Shown here: positions 18,025 to 27,074 of the stretch, in pieces
How positions within the stretch are numbered: the first letter of the stretch is position 1
How the letters are laid out: every line of letters begins with the position of its first letter
Assembly: GCF_017303315.1 (NCBI RefSeq)
Contig: NZ_JAFKOI010000007.1
Location: forward strand, 1-64,000
DNA length: 64,000 nt
Reading direction: 5' to 3'
Source: Bacillus sp. NTK071
GTDB lineage: Bacteria > Bacillota > Bacilli > Bacillales > Guptibacillaceae
Notes under the pieces: generated by a model
Database searches by the model: none
The model's input: only the letters and a program-made list of their open reading frames with translations
Told to the model about the DNA's origin: nothing
Translations under genes and position numbers: made by a program

Positions 18025-19614
18025 TTACGAAATGATTCCAATTGGTGAAAGTAAGATATAAATAACAATCATTGCTACTGAAGCTGCTATTCCAACTGGG
18101 TAAAGGAGCTTCCATGGTGACATATCCACCTTCGCATTTTGTTCAAGTACAAAATCTTTATCACGGGGCGCAATTCTACCAATCACTAACATTAGAATCG
18201 TACATACCACAAACAAGATTCCTAGTATGTGTAAGAAGTGTATTCCCGTATCCCAAACGAGCTGTGTCATAGCGTAAGTTGAGATAAACACAAACAGCGC
18301 AATTTTCGCTGCAATGGAAGGAACTCGTTTTGTTAAGTAACCAACAATTAGAATTGTAAAGATTGGAACGTTATAAAATCCATTTACAATTTGCAAGTAT
18401 TGAAAGAAGCCTTGAGGTACCATATCGATCAGTGGTGCGATACACATTGCGAATAGAGCAAGAATAATCCCTACAAACTTCCCTTTTCGAACAACAACCC
18501 GATCAGGTGCTTTCGGATTAAAATATGGCTTATAGATGTTTAGTGCAATCAACGTAACAGATGAATTGAGCGCTGAGTTAAAGGATGAAAGAATCGCCCC
18601 AAACAGAACTGCTGCGAAAAACCCAACAAGAGGTTTCGGCAATACTTCCGTCACGAGTCTTGGGTACGCATCTGTTGGCTCAAGACCCGGTCCAAACATG
18701 TTATAAGCGATAATCCCAGGCAGAATAAGAAAGACTGGTCCAAGCAACTTCAAGAACGCTGCAATCAGTACGCCCTTCTGTCCTTCCTTTAAGTTCTTAG
18801 CTGCAATGGCACGCTGCATAATATGCTGCGCAGTTCCCCAGTAGAATAAGTTAACGAGAAGCATTCCTGTGAACATGGTACCAAAAGGCACAGGGCTATT
18901 CTCATCTCCAACCGAATTTAGCTTCTCAGGAGAGTTTTCTACGATCGTATTAAATCCACCTAAGATTGATCCATCACCAAGAACATACAATCCGATAATC
19001 GGAATCATTAATCCACCAATAAGCAAGCCAATACCATTGATCGTATCGGATACGGCTACCGCTTTCAGTCCACCGAAAATCGCATAAATTGCTCCAATAA
19101 TTCCAATTGCAAACACCGTAACATACAAACTAGCAATTCGACCTAACCCTAGCATTTCGGGGATATCGAACAGTCCATTCAGAGCAACCGCACCAGAATA
19201 CAGTATCGGAGGAAGCAAGTTGAAAACGTACCCAAAAAGAAATAGAATAGTAACAATTTGCTTCGTTCCAAAATCATACCGCTCTTCTAGAAAATCAGGA
19301 ATCGTGGTAATCCCACCCTTAAGATAACGGGGAAGCAAGAAGAAAGCGACAATCACTAACGAAATGGCTGAACCAACTTCCCAGCCCATAACAGCGATTG
19401 TGTCAGAATACCCTTGAGCATTTAATCCAACCAACTGCTCTGTTGATAAATTGGTCAACATCAGCGAGCCAGCAATGACCCATGCACCTAGACTTCTTCC
19501 TCCAAGAAAATAACCGTCCTGTGTTTCTAAATTTTCTTTTCTCGTAAACAGATAGGAGATTAATGCAACCATACCTGTAAAGAATAAAAATGATCCGATT
19601 GTAAATATATTCAT
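18025..19614 (-). CDS. Sodium:solute symporter (SSS family, sugar-type)
   Basis: 529 residues with about 14 hydrophobic segments. GYFLGGRSLGAWVIAGSLMLTNLSTEQLVGLNAQGY near the N-terminus is characteristic of the SGLT/YidK-like sugar branch of SSS carriers. ATG at 19614 sits seven bases from AAAGGAGT; the apparent GTG start at 19621 overlaps that site and is rejected. Its proximity to the alpha-galactosidase and galK genes and the cre-like site upstream make a galactose or galactoside importer likely, but the substrate is inferred. Confidence 0.9.
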   Translation of the reverse strand: MNIFTIGSFLFFTGMVALISYLFTRKENLETQDGYFLGGRSLGAWVIAGSLMLTNLSTEQLVGLNAQGYSDTIAVMGWEVGSAISLVIVAFFLLPRYLKGGITTIPDFLEERYDFGTKQIVTILFLFGYVFNLLPPILYSGAVALNGLFDIPEMLGLGRIASLYVTVFAIGIIGAIYAIFGGLKAVAVSDTINGIGLLIGGLMIPIIGLYVLGDGSILGGFNTIVENSPEKLNSVGDENSPVPFGTMFTGMLLVNLFYWGTAQHIMQRAIAAKNLKEGQKGVLIAAFLKLLGPVFLILPGIIAYNMFGPGLEPTDAYPRLVTEVLPKPLVGFFAAVLFGAILSSFNSALNSSVTLIALNIYKPYFNPKAPDRVVVRKGKFVGIILALFAMCIAPLIDMVPQGFFQYLQIVNGFYNVPIFTILIVGYLTKRVPSIAAKIALFVFISTYAMTQLVWDTGIHFLHILGILFVVCTILMLVIGRIAPRDKDFVLEQNAKVDMSPWKLLYPVGIAASVAMIVIYILLSPIGIIS

Positions 19615-19704
19615 CGCTGCCACTCCTTTATGTAAGCGGAATCAAAGTTGCGTACAATGCTATGTATGCGTTTTTATGTCTGTGTTTCATTCTATACCGC
19701 TATG

Positions 19705-19718
19705 TGTAAGCGTTTCAA
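19705..19718. promoter_or_regulatory. Possible cre element upstream of the sugar symporter gene
   Basis: TGTAAGCGTTTCAA shares the left half and centre of the cre consensus but not the final CA. It is about 90 bases above the symporter start. Confidence 0.35.
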
Positions 19719-19773
19719 CGGTAAAAAAACGAGGAATTCTTGCACTTTTTTGCTTATCTTTATCATGAAAAAC

Positions 19774-19806
19774 AAAAAAGCCGCTTCCCATTAGAGGAAT
19801 AGCGAC
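19774..19806 (-). terminator. Possible minus-strand terminator
   Basis: Imperfect stem (GCCGCTTCC / GGAATAGCG, with a small internal loop) followed in the minus direction by six T. It lies upstream of the symporter gene and could stop read-through from the acetyltransferase side. Confidence 0.45.
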
Positions 19807-19871
19807 TTATTGCAGGAATTCAAAGCGTTAACAAGAAAAAGGTAATATCCCCTATATTCTGGAGGTTTTTC

Positions 19872-20198
19872 ATGAAACAATTTCTTTATAAACTATCATT
19901 AATACCAGCGCTTTTGGAAGAAAGCAATTGGACCGAGAAAGAAAACAGCATTGTAGCAGAGCATTTCCATTCACTTCAGCAGCTGTTAAAGAACAACACC
20001 CTAATTATGGCGGGCAGAACAACGAATGAGGATCCGTCTTCTTTTGGAATCGTTGTCATTCAGGTTTCGTCAGAACACGAAGCCCAAAAGCTCATGAGAA
20101 ATGATCCCGCCGTTCGTGGTGGGATCATGACAGCCGAGCTATTTCCTTATCGTGTTGCCCTCTATAACGAAGAATTCACAATAAAGCAGACGTCATGA
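19872..20198 (+). CDS. YciI-family protein
   Basis: 108 residues with the YciI-like fold pattern (LYKLSLIP … HFHSLQQLLKNNTLIMAGRT … DPAVRGGIMTAELFPYRVAL). YciI-family proteins are small ferredoxin-like-fold proteins of mostly unknown enzymatic role; the family's His and Asp candidates are present (H37, D84 region). GGAGGTTTTTC precedes the ATG. A palindromic terminator includes its stop codon. Confidence 0.8.
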   Translation: MKQFLYKLSLIPALLEESNWTEKENSIVAEHFHSLQQLLKNNTLIMAGRTTNEDPSSFGIVVIQVSSEHEAQKLMRNDPAVRGGIMTAELFPYRVALYNEEFTIKQTS

Positions 20199-20208
20199 CG
20201 TCTGCTTT
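20183..20208. terminator. Bidirectional terminator
   Basis: Perfect 13-pair palindrome (AAAGCAGACGTCA/TGACGTCTGCTTT) overlapping the stop of the YciI gene and abutting the convergent acetyltransferase gene. Confidence 0.85.
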
Positions 20209-20209
20209 A

Positions 20210-20710
20210 TTAAAGAAATTGCACCATATGCTCTTCATCAAGAAATGTCCCTTTAACATATAATGATTTCTCTTCGATCAGGATTGTCTTGAACCCGAAG
20301 CTTTTGTACAACGACTTTGCTCGTTCGTTGGTCGTTACAACAGACACACTTAACTTCAACAAGCCATCCATGCTTTTCGCATAATCTAGCACATGAGAAA
20401 GTAGATCACGTCCGACCCCTTTACCTCGTTGATCTGGCGTCACATAAACAGCGAAAAGATCTGCTTTATGTCGGATTTTCATTCCACTACCTCTTACCAA
20501 TGTAACAACTCCTACAATAGTGTTATTGACAAAAGCACCAAACGTGTAACTAGACTTTATGTTTCTAGCTGTTTGCTCAATAGGGTGGTCCTTCTGTATC
20601 GCTTCTTCGTAGCTTGCCGCATAAGCTTCGGGATTCTTCTTTAATGCTTCTAACCTTAGCTCATAATAGGCTTCAGCATCGTCAGCAGTCAGTCGTCTAA
20701 TTTCCATCAT
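20210..20710 (-). CDS. GNAT-family N-acetyltransferase
   Basis: 166 residues with the GNAT fold: N-terminal IRRLTADDAEAYYELRLEALKKNPEAY, and the acetyl-CoA pyrophosphate loop VTPDQRGKGVGRDLL. The substrate is unknown. GGAGGAGAGA precedes two possible ATG codons. It is 11 bases downstream of the esterase gene and likely in one transcript with it. Confidence 0.88.
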   Translation of the reverse strand: MMEIRRLTADDAEAYYELRLEALKKNPEAYAASYEEAIQKDHPIEQTARNIKSSYTFGAFVNNTIVGVVTLVRGSGMKIRHKADLFAVYVTPDQRGKGVGRDLLSHVLDYAKSMDGLLKLSVSVVTTNERAKSLYKSFGFKTILIEEKSLYVKGTFLDEEHMVQFL

Positions 20711-20721
20711 TCTCTCCTCCG

Positions 20722-21462
20722 CTATCCAATTAATTTCTTTATAAACGCTTTACACTTCTCAGCAATTTCTTCTTTATCATGATCAAGCGTTGCCACATGA
20801 TAACTATCAGTCAGTTCAATGATCTCTTTATCCTCAGATGAAATTTCTTCATAGATTCTCTCTGTATTTTCTGGTGGCACAACATGATCCTCTAGTGATT
20901 TAAAAAGTAACGCTGGCATTTTAATTGAACCGAGCTCTTTCTGAGTAAAATCGATTAACTGAAGGATTTCCTGGATTGATTTCATCGGCGTTTTTTCGTA
21001 AGCCAGTTCCTCTACACCCTCTGCCTTAATATCTGAGCCAATTGCATCAAGAAAACGCGGTTCTTTCATTCCTCTCATTTGTTCAAGCTCTGGCAAGTTA
21101 ATCGCAGCATTGATTGGCATAATCCCTTTCACTTCAGGGTGCTGCTCTGCTAAATAAAGCGTCAAGGTTCCCCCCATTGAAAGACCTGTGATAAAGATTT
21201 GTTCACATCGCTCATATAGCCATTGATAGCCTTCTTCTACAGATTGAATCCATTCTTTGTAAGTACTTTGTTCCATGTCTTCATAATGCGTACCGTGGCC
21301 TTTCAAGCGCGGCCCACATACGGTGTACCCTTCAGATGCCAATTCCTCACCAAGCCCTCGCATGCTCTGTGTTGACCCGGTAAACCCATGAAGAACAAGC
21401 ACCCCAATCTCATTTCCCTCCATATAAAATGCTTCGGCACCTTTTTGTATTTGATTACTCAT
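20722..21462 (-). CDS. Carboxylesterase / monoacylglycerol lipase-like alpha/beta hydrolase
   Basis: 246 residues matching the Est30-like carboxylesterases of Bacilli: oxyanion region LVLHGFTGSTQSM, nucleophile elbow GLSMGG near residue 94, catalytic Asp in LEDHVVP and His in YHVATLDHDKEE. No signal peptide, so cytoplasmic. First gene of a two-gene unit with the acetyltransferase. Confidence 0.9.
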   Translation of the reverse strand: MSNQIQKGAEAFYMEGNEIGVLVLHGFTGSTQSMRGLGEELASEGYTVCGPRLKGHGTHYEDMEQSTYKEWIQSVEEGYQWLYERCEQIFITGLSMGGTLTLYLAEQHPEVKGIMPINAAINLPELEQMRGMKEPRFLDAIGSDIKAEGVEELAYEKTPMKSIQEILQLIDFTQKELGSIKMPALLFKSLEDHVVPPENTERIYEEISSEDKEIIELTDSYHVATLDHDKEEIAEKCKAFIKKLIG

Positions 21463-21600
21463 CTATGCTCCCCCATCCCCAAAATAACTTTCGCTAAGAA
21501 ACAGCACATTCCTTTTTCACCCAATATGCACAACGATGTTTAACTCCCCTATTACGGTGGAACATACTATCTGGATATAACTAACAGGAGGAATTTTACA

Positions 21601-21759
21601 GTGACAAATCTAAAATCAATCGACAGAATGAACCAACAGAAGCAATCTTTCATCCAACGTCTATTAGACCGTGGCGTTTATAGATTAAAAGATAGACAGC
21701 TATACGAATGCACGATCGAAGAACTACAAGCACTAATGGGGCAAGTTGATATGAAATAA
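21601..21759 (+). CDS. FbpA-family (Fur-regulated basic protein A) small protein
   Basis: A 52-residue protein starting at GTG with AGGAGGAATTTTACA upstream. The segment FIQRLLDRGVYRLKDRQLYECTIEELQALM matches the Fur-regulated basic protein A pattern (…LI..GVYK..G.QLYELTL.EL…). In B. subtilis FbpA is a small protein of the iron-sparing response. I could not find a clear Fur box upstream, so iron control here is unproven. A strong terminator follows at once. Confidence 0.8.
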   Translation: MTNLKSIDRMNQQKQSFIQRLLDRGVYRLKDRQLYECTIEELQALMGQVDMK

Positions 21760-21760
21760 T

Positions 21761-21796
21761 ACCTGCAGAGAAGTTAAATCTTCTGCAGGTTTTTTA
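21761..21796 (+). terminator. Terminator after the FbpA-like gene
   Basis: Stem ACCTGCAGAGAAG/CTTCTGCAGGT followed by six T. It overlaps the end of the convergent hydrolase gene. Confidence 0.9.
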
Positions 21797-22645
21797 TAGT
21801 TGTAAGAAGGTTTTAATATCTCGTAAAAGGAGTGTATCGCTCCAGTGCACGTAGTGACCGCTCTCAACAGACCGGAACGTGATTGGAAGCTTTCTTTTCT
21901 TTAACTTTCGAACATGCTTACGAGTTCTCCGCTCTTCCTTTTGATCAATTCCTTTAAACATTGCATAGGCGAGATAGGTTGGTACATTCAATTGTTTCAA
22001 TAAATTTGTCTGATTCAAATTATATAATCCGAACATTAGATTAAGAGAATTACCTGACATAATAACTTGGTTTCTTATTGCTGTACGTACATACTCCGTT
22101 TTCTCAATAGATACTACTTTACAAAACGCATCAACCTTATCTTCAAGCTCACAATTACTTGTGCTAAAAAAGCCCGCAACCTTCTCAGTAAAAGGTTTGC
22201 CAATCGCTTGAGCCATTGCATTCATTAGTGGAAAAGCAAATGCAAACGGACCGAATTCAGATACAGGAATTCTTGGAAAGGGTTTATGTCCTTGATCGAG
22301 AAGGACTAACTTCATTACTTTATCCGGATAATGTGTTGCAAAGCTGAGAGAAACTGCACCACCAAGGGAATGTCCAACGATTACTGCTCGGTTAATCTTT
22401 CTTGCATCTAAATAATCCCTCAACCAATTCGCCATATCTAGCGCTGACACTCGATTATCTAGTCCGGATCCTCTTCCCATACCAGGTAGATCAAGCATGT
22501 GAGTTTCATAGTCTTCTTGCAAGTAGTGTGCGATATTCATCCCTTCATTACCGGGGAATCCTCCCGCAGGTAGAAAAATAAGCGGATCTCCTTTTCCTAT
22601 ACGCTCAACATAATAGTCAAATTGAAGTGCTTCTCCTTCAAACAT
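21794..22645 (-). CDS. Alpha/beta-hydrolase
   Basis: 283 residues: oxyanion FLPAGGFPG, nucleophile elbow VGHSLGGAVSLSFA, and a C-terminal catalytic His in SGHYVHW. The start at ATG 22645 (AAAAGGAAG upstream) overlaps the preceding RimL-like gene by eight bases; the frame extends further up only inside that gene. No family-specific substrate can be named. Confidence 0.85.
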   Translation of the reverse strand: MFEGEALQFDYYVERIGKGDPLIFLPAGGFPGNEGMNIAHYLQEDYETHMLDLPGMGRGSGLDNRVSALDMANWLRDYLDARKINRAVIVGHSLGGAVSLSFATHYPDKVMKLVLLDQGHKPFPRIPVSEFGPFAFAFPLMNAMAQAIGKPFTEKVAGFFSTSNCELEDKVDAFCKVVSIEKTEYVRTAIRNQVIMSGNSLNLMFGLYNLNQTNLLKQLNVPTYLAYAMFKGIDQKEERRTRKHVRKLKKRKLPITFRSVESGHYVHWSDTLLLRDIKTFLQL

Positions 22646-23198
22646 CGTGCTTCCTTTTCCAGTCCTCAGCAAGCATACTGTATACAACATGATCATAGAA
22701 CTCATCATTTACTAGCTCCATTTGACGCAGTATTCCTTCTTCATGAAAACCTAAACGCTCAGGGATCGCACGGCTCTTTTTGTTACCAAATGCAGCGCGA
22801 ATTTCTATTCGATTGAGTCCAATGTCATTAAAACCATACGTAACAATAGCCCGACAAGCCTCTGTTATGATTCCCTTTTTTTGATACTTTGCACTGAGCC
22901 AGTAACCGATCGATGCATACTTATGTGTGCGATTCACTTCGTTAAACCCAACCGTTCCTACTAGCTCACCTTGATAAATGATCGCAAGCGTTTTCGGATA
23001 ACCACCTGTTTCGACCAAACCCTTAAATATGCCCTGAATCCATTCTTTAGACGCTTCAACGTCCGTATTGTAATCCACCCACGCTAGCCACTCTTTCAAG
23101 TGGTCTCGTGATTCATCAATTAAATGATAGAGTGCAGCTGCATCGTCTACTGTGTACATTCGTAAATAAAGATCTTCATTAACCTGGTATTTAAACAT
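22638..23198 (-). CDS. RimJ/RimL-type GNAT acetyltransferase
   Basis: 186 residues with N-terminal LYLRMYTVDDAAALYHLID, the family stretch IGYWLSAKYQKKGIITEACRAIVTYGF and ERLGFHEEGILRQ at the C-terminus, typical of ribosomal-protein-serine/alanine acetyltransferases and their relatives (YdaF-like). Translationally coupled to the downstream alpha/beta-hydrolase. Confidence 0.9.
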   Translation of the reverse strand: MFKYQVNEDLYLRMYTVDDAAALYHLIDESRDHLKEWLAWVDYNTDVEASKEWIQGIFKGLVETGGYPKTLAIIYQGELVGTVGFNEVNRTHKYASIGYWLSAKYQKKGIITEACRAIVTYGFNDIGLNRIEIRAAFGNKKSRAIPERLGFHEEGILRQMELVNDEFYDHVVYSMLAEDWKRKHDV

Positions 23199-23239
23199 GG
23201 GTCCGTTCCTCTCTCTTCCATTGATGACTGAATGATTTC

Positions 23240-23767
23240 TTATGTAGTTAACCTTCTTTTAATTAATCGAATTTGTCCTCGATGACTAATTTCATCTTCC
23301 ATTACGTGAAACCATTTAAAATAATGGTTTGCTCGTTCATCCCATCCAAATGGGGTAACGCCTTCAAGCCAGTCGTCATCCTTTTTGCGAAATTCATCAC
23401 GTGTCTCAGCACGAACGAGACTTAGTTCACTCCAATAATAATCTAGATCATGACCATGTACCTCGCGCTTCGCCTTCTCGTCAAGATGAAGTCCTACGCT
23501 AAGTTCGTTCCATTCCGTATCATTCATTTCACGCTCCTGGAATGTCATAATTTGAAATGCTTTTTCAGTGGCCGCCATATGCTGGAGCAGCATTCCAATC
23601 GAATTACCTTTGTCGTCAAGTCTGAAATCGAGCTGCTCAATCGTTAATCCTTTAATCTCTTCTTCTGTTGTATGTCTAACATAATCCATCATCGAAATCA
23701 GCCTGCCAATTTCAGGTGTGAATCCTTCTTTTTCACCTATTAAACAAAGGCTATGGTCATTCTTCAT
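23240..23767 (-). CDS. DinB-family protein
   Basis: 175 residues forming the DinB/YfiT four-helix pattern with three metal-site histidines: LLQHMAATE, WFHVMEDE and SHRGQI. Members are often thiol-dependent (bacillithiol) transferases of unknown substrate. AAAGGCGG precedes the ATG. Probably first of a unit with the RimL-like and hydrolase genes. Confidence 0.88.
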   Translation of the reverse strand: MKNDHSLCLIGEKEGFTPEIGRLISMMDYVRHTTEEEIKGLTIEQLDFRLDDKGNSIGMLLQHMAATEKAFQIMTFQEREMNDTEWNELSVGLHLDEKAKREVHGHDLDYYWSELSLVRAETRDEFRKKDDDWLEGVTPFGWDERANHYFKWFHVMEDEISHRGQIRLIKRRLTT

Positions 23768-23847
23768 GAAACATCCGCCTTTCTTATCCTTTTTTATCCA
23801 TCCTTTACTACTTTCTTTTTTCGACTAATGAATTCCTCTTCGATTAC

Positions 23848-23894
23848 AAAAAAAGGTCCCTACATCGTCAATACGAATGAGTAGGGACCTTTTT
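23848..23894. terminator. Bidirectional terminator after pbpC
   Basis: Nine-pair stem GGTCCCTAC/GTAGGGACC with seven A on the left and five T on the right, so usable from either side; it closes the PBP3 gene transcript on the minus strand. Confidence 0.8.
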
Positions 23895-23900
23895 CGGGAT

Positions 23901-23990
23901 TTAGACAATAAAATCCGATTTTGGACAATATAATTGATTTTTGGCTAATATATCCGCATTTTGGACAATAAACCTGATTTTCACATCAAT
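23901..23990. repeat. 20-bp-phased tandem repeat cluster A
   Basis: TTAGACAATA, TTGGACAATA, TTGGCTAATA and TTGGACAATA begin at 23901, 23921, 23941 and 23961, exactly 20 bases apart, each followed by a T/CCGATT-like half. A decayed fifth unit (CACATCAATA) starts at 23982. Lies between the PBP3 terminator side and the PBP3 stop. Confidence 0.8.
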
Positions 23991-24020
23991 AACCACCACA
24001 ACAAAGCTCATCACACCCGC

Positions 24021-26033
24021 TTAAGGCTGCATCCCGGCGAAAACCTTCTTCACTTTACCAGTAATATCGTGACTTGATGCGTTTTCAACCATCATTGCGA
24101 TGAGTAAGTCTTTACGATCCGTGTTATACGCGACGAACAAACCGTTTTCCTGTCCGGTTTCTTCACCCGCTCCTTTTAACTCAGCAGTTCCAGTTTTCCC
24201 TGCAATCGAGATTCCTTTCACAACCGGGTCATGTGCGGTTCCTTCAGGACTCGAAACTACTTTTGAAAGTGCATCATTCACAACTGATGCAACCTCAGGA
24301 GAAACTACCTCCACTGTTTGAGGAGAATCTTCATCCATTTTGAGCGTTGGTTTAATCATCTTCCCTTCATTAGCAAACGTTGTATATGTCATTGCGAGGT
24401 GATAAGGCGAGACCTGTAGTTGTCCCTGCCCATAGCCGGAGTCTGCTAATAGAATGCCGCTACCTAACTCTTTGTTCGAAACAGAAGAGTTCTCCGTAGG
24501 GAACGGGAAGTCAACGTCTTGACCAATTAAGAATGACTCGAGGCCTTTTTCAAATTTTTCAGCTCCAAGATCAAGTGCTTTCCTAGCAAAATAGATGTTA
24601 TCTGAGTGAATGAGGGCTTCTTCAAGAGTCACTTCAGGGTCAGCTGGTTTCACTCGTGTCACATGATACCCCCCCCAGCTAGAGTCCTTCTGCCATTCTA
24701 ACCCATCAATTTTCTCTGTCGCTTTCGGATCAACATCTCCATCTTGCAAGGCAATCGCAGCAGTTAATGGTTTAACTGTAGAGCCCGGTGAATAGGTTTT
24801 ATTAAATTTCGCAGAGAAGGGTTGATTCTTATCATCCGCAAGCGCTGCATATTCTCCTTCATCAAATCCAAGAGTGAAATCGTTTGGGTTATATGAGGGA
24901 GAACTTGTTAAAGCAAGCGTCTCACCAGTTGTTGGATGTAGAGCAACAGCTGTACCAGGTTCACCGTCAAGTTGTTTATAAAGCATCTCCTGTACGGTCG
25001 AATCAATCGTCACCTGGATGTTCTCGCCATCCACTTTCGGTTTACTTGCAATCACTTTATCTGATTCCGAATCTTTTCCTTTTATTGCAATTGTCCAGCC
25101 AGTTTCCCCATGTAGCTTCTCTTCGTATACTTGTTCTAGCCCAGCTACACCAATTTTCTCGTAACTTGAGTACCCTTTTGCAGCATATTCTTCTAAATCC
25201 TCTTTCTGTAGATTGCGAATATAGCCGGTTAAGTGTGCGGCGCTCTCACCGAATGGGTAAATCCGCTCGGTCTTTTCACTAACCATCACGCCTGTAATAT
25301 TCTTTGCTTCCTTTACAAGCTCTTTCTCTGATTTCATCACACTTTTAATGGGAACAAATTGTGTAGGATCCGTCTGTACCCAGCTCTGGTTCAAATCTTT
25401 TTCCAAATCCTCGACACTTACTTTCAGTACTTCACTTAACTCTGAAAGGATCTTGTCCTTATCTGATTCGATTTTCTCTGGAACCACACCGATCTCGTTG
25501 ACAGCCCCATTAACTGCGAGGTCTGCACTATTTCGATCCGTTATCTCACCACGAGTTGGAACGGCAGAATTAATGCTCACTTCTTCTCCTTCTTTTAATT
25601 CCTTAAAAATAAAAGAGGGATTCCAGTTCACACCGTAAGTTTCTGAATCCTCTTCTTCAGTAAGCACAAGCGTTGCCTCGTTTTCAAAAGCGACTTCTCC
25701 AGCTAGCGTCTGCATAGATACAGAGAATGGAAAACTCACTTCTCCTTCTTCATTTGGTTCAGGCTCTTCTTCAGGTTTCTTGAACGTTACCTTTAAATCC
25801 CGTGCCTCTACATCTTTATAAATGGTTTTGTACCGCTCAACAAATTCTTCTTTCGAAATCGACTTCTGTGTAGCAGGAGATAATTGATCATACATACTAC
25901 TAAACTCCTGTTTATTCCAGTCCTTAACATATGTATCAAACGCATCGATCGCAGATGGGGGGCTCGAACAACTAGCTAGAAGTAAGATGAATAGCGCCAC
26001 CATTATGAATGATCTATAATTCAATTTCAGCAT
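24021..26033 (-). CDS. pbpC: Penicillin-binding protein 3 (class B transpeptidase, MecA_N type)
   Basis: 670 residues: lipoprotein signal with lipobox LASC (lipidated C22), an NTF2-like MecA N-terminal domain (about 27-150), dimerisation domain, and a transpeptidase domain with active S418 in SPGSTVK, SDN at 477-479 and KTG at 613-615. It cross-links peptidoglycan outside the membrane; relatives include B. subtilis PbpC and staphylococcal MecA, which have low beta-lactam affinity. The ribosome binding site GAGGGG touches the ATG at 26033, so TTG at 26024 may be the real start; this does not affect the signal peptide. Confidence 0.93.
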   Translation of the reverse strand: MLKLNYRSFIMVALFILLLASCSSPPSAIDAFDTYVKDWNKQEFSSMYDQLSPATQKSISKEEFVERYKTIYKDVEARDLKVTFKKPEEEPEPNEEGEVSFPFSVSMQTLAGEVAFENEATLVLTEEEDSETYGVNWNPSFIFKELKEGEEVSINSAVPTRGEITDRNSADLAVNGAVNEIGVVPEKIESDKDKILSELSEVLKVSVEDLEKDLNQSWVQTDPTQFVPIKSVMKSEKELVKEAKNITGVMVSEKTERIYPFGESAAHLTGYIRNLQKEDLEEYAAKGYSSYEKIGVAGLEQVYEEKLHGETGWTIAIKGKDSESDKVIASKPKVDGENIQVTIDSTVQEMLYKQLDGEPGTAVALHPTTGETLALTSSPSYNPNDFTLGFDEGEYAALADDKNQPFSAKFNKTYSPGSTVKPLTAAIALQDGDVDPKATEKIDGLEWQKDSSWGGYHVTRVKPADPEVTLEEALIHSDNIYFARKALDLGAEKFEKGLESFLIGQDVDFPFPTENSSVSNKELGSGILLADSGYGQGQLQVSPYHLAMTYTTFANEGKMIKPTLKMDEDSPQTVEVVSPEVASVVNDALSKVVSSPEGTAHDPVVKGISIAGKTGTAELKGAGEETGQENGLFVAYNTDRKDLLIAMMVENASSHDITGKVKKVFAGMQP

Positions 26034-26098
26034 TCCCCTCTATTCCTTTATTTTCCTATAGTATAAAAGAACTTGCTACGAGAAAAAAGAGTTAAGTC

Positions 26099-26971
26099 TT
26101 ACCCTTTGAAGGCGTAAGTGCGGCTTCCCTTCACATCCGTTTTCACTCGAAAAACGCCTCCTGCATAAGGGAACTTCTTCAGTTCATCTTCACTCGTATT
26201 TGTTCTAGCCGTTGTAATATAAAGTTCATTGCGCTCCTTCCCACCGAACGTACAAGACGTTACATTTACAGCAGGTACACTCACTTCAAGCAACCGTTCT
26301 CCATTATCAGGATTCCACCTCGTTACCTTTGAACCACCCCAATGGGCAATCCACAAATTCCCTTCTTCATCACTTGTCATTCCATCTGGCATTCCTTCTC
26401 CGTCAGGAATTGTAATCACCTCTACTGGATTTTGTATATCCCCTGTCGAGAAATCATAATCATAGCGAACAACTTTTTTTGTAGGGGTATCAATGAAATA
26501 CATATAACGCGTGTCTGGAGACCAGGCAATGCCATTTGATGTACTCACATGATCAACCTTCTTTGTCACTTCAAGGTTTTCATCGAGACAATAGAGAGCA
26601 CCTCTTTCTTTTAAACCTTCTAAATGCGTCGTTCCTGCCCAAAACCTGCCCGCTGGATCGCACTTCCCATCATTGAAGCGATTCTCAGGCAAATGACTTT
26701 CTGGATCTGTGATTGCGTCCACTTGTTCAGTTGAGAGGTTCATAGCATAGAAGCCTCCAGACATTGCGAGAACCAAACCTCCAGATTCTCTAGGGGCAAT
26801 CGTACCTACCATTTGTTCTTGTTTCATCTCGATATTACCTGCTGTCATCGGGTTATAGGCATGGACCTTTTTCCCTTCAATATCAACCCAATAGAGAAGT
26901 TGACGTTTCTCATCCCAACAAGGACCTTCGCCAAGTATTGCACGCGCATCAATTACTAGTTTCGCTTCCAT
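26099..26971 (-). CDS. SMP-30/gluconolactonase/LRE family protein
   Basis: 290 residues of the six-bladed SMP-30 beta-propeller, metal-dependent lactonases acting on sugar lactones. Conserved stretches are ILGEGPCWDEKRQLLYWVDI (metal Glu in GEGP), RFNDGKCDPAGRFWAGT, SNGIAWSPD and GMPDGMTSDEEGNLWIA. AAGGAGGAAGT precedes the ATG. The true lactone substrate is unknown. Confidence 0.9.
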   Translation of the reverse strand: MEAKLVIDARAILGEGPCWDEKRQLLYWVDIEGKKVHAYNPMTAGNIEMKQEQMVGTIAPRESGGLVLAMSGGFYAMNLSTEQVDAITDPESHLPENRFNDGKCDPAGRFWAGTTHLEGLKERGALYCLDENLEVTKKVDHVSTSNGIAWSPDTRYMYFIDTPTKKVVRYDYDFSTGDIQNPVEVITIPDGEGMPDGMTSDEEGNLWIAHWGGSKVTRWNPDNGERLLEVSVPAVNVTSCTFGGKERNELYITTARTNTSEDELKKFPYAGGVFRVKTDVKGSRTYAFKG

Positions 26972-27029
26972 TCTACTTCCTCCTTCAGTCAGTATGGTGC
27001 TCTTGGTCTATACTTTACCTTTTAATAAG

Positions 27030-27065
27030 AAAAGGGTCCACCTTCTCACTACGAGAAGGGAACCC
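27030..27065 (-). terminator. Terminator after the 663-residue protein gene
   Basis: Stem GGGTTCCCTTCTC / GAGAAGGTGGACCC (one bulge) followed in the minus direction by TTTTCTTATT. Downstream of the 27075 stop. Confidence 0.65.
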
Positions 27066-27074
27066 ACTATTACA

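Noticed and set aside
23901-23990. CRISPR array
   Set aside because: The unit is only 20 bases with a core of about 10, no spacers of separate length, and no cas genes; the same goes for the clusters at 29161 and 54151.
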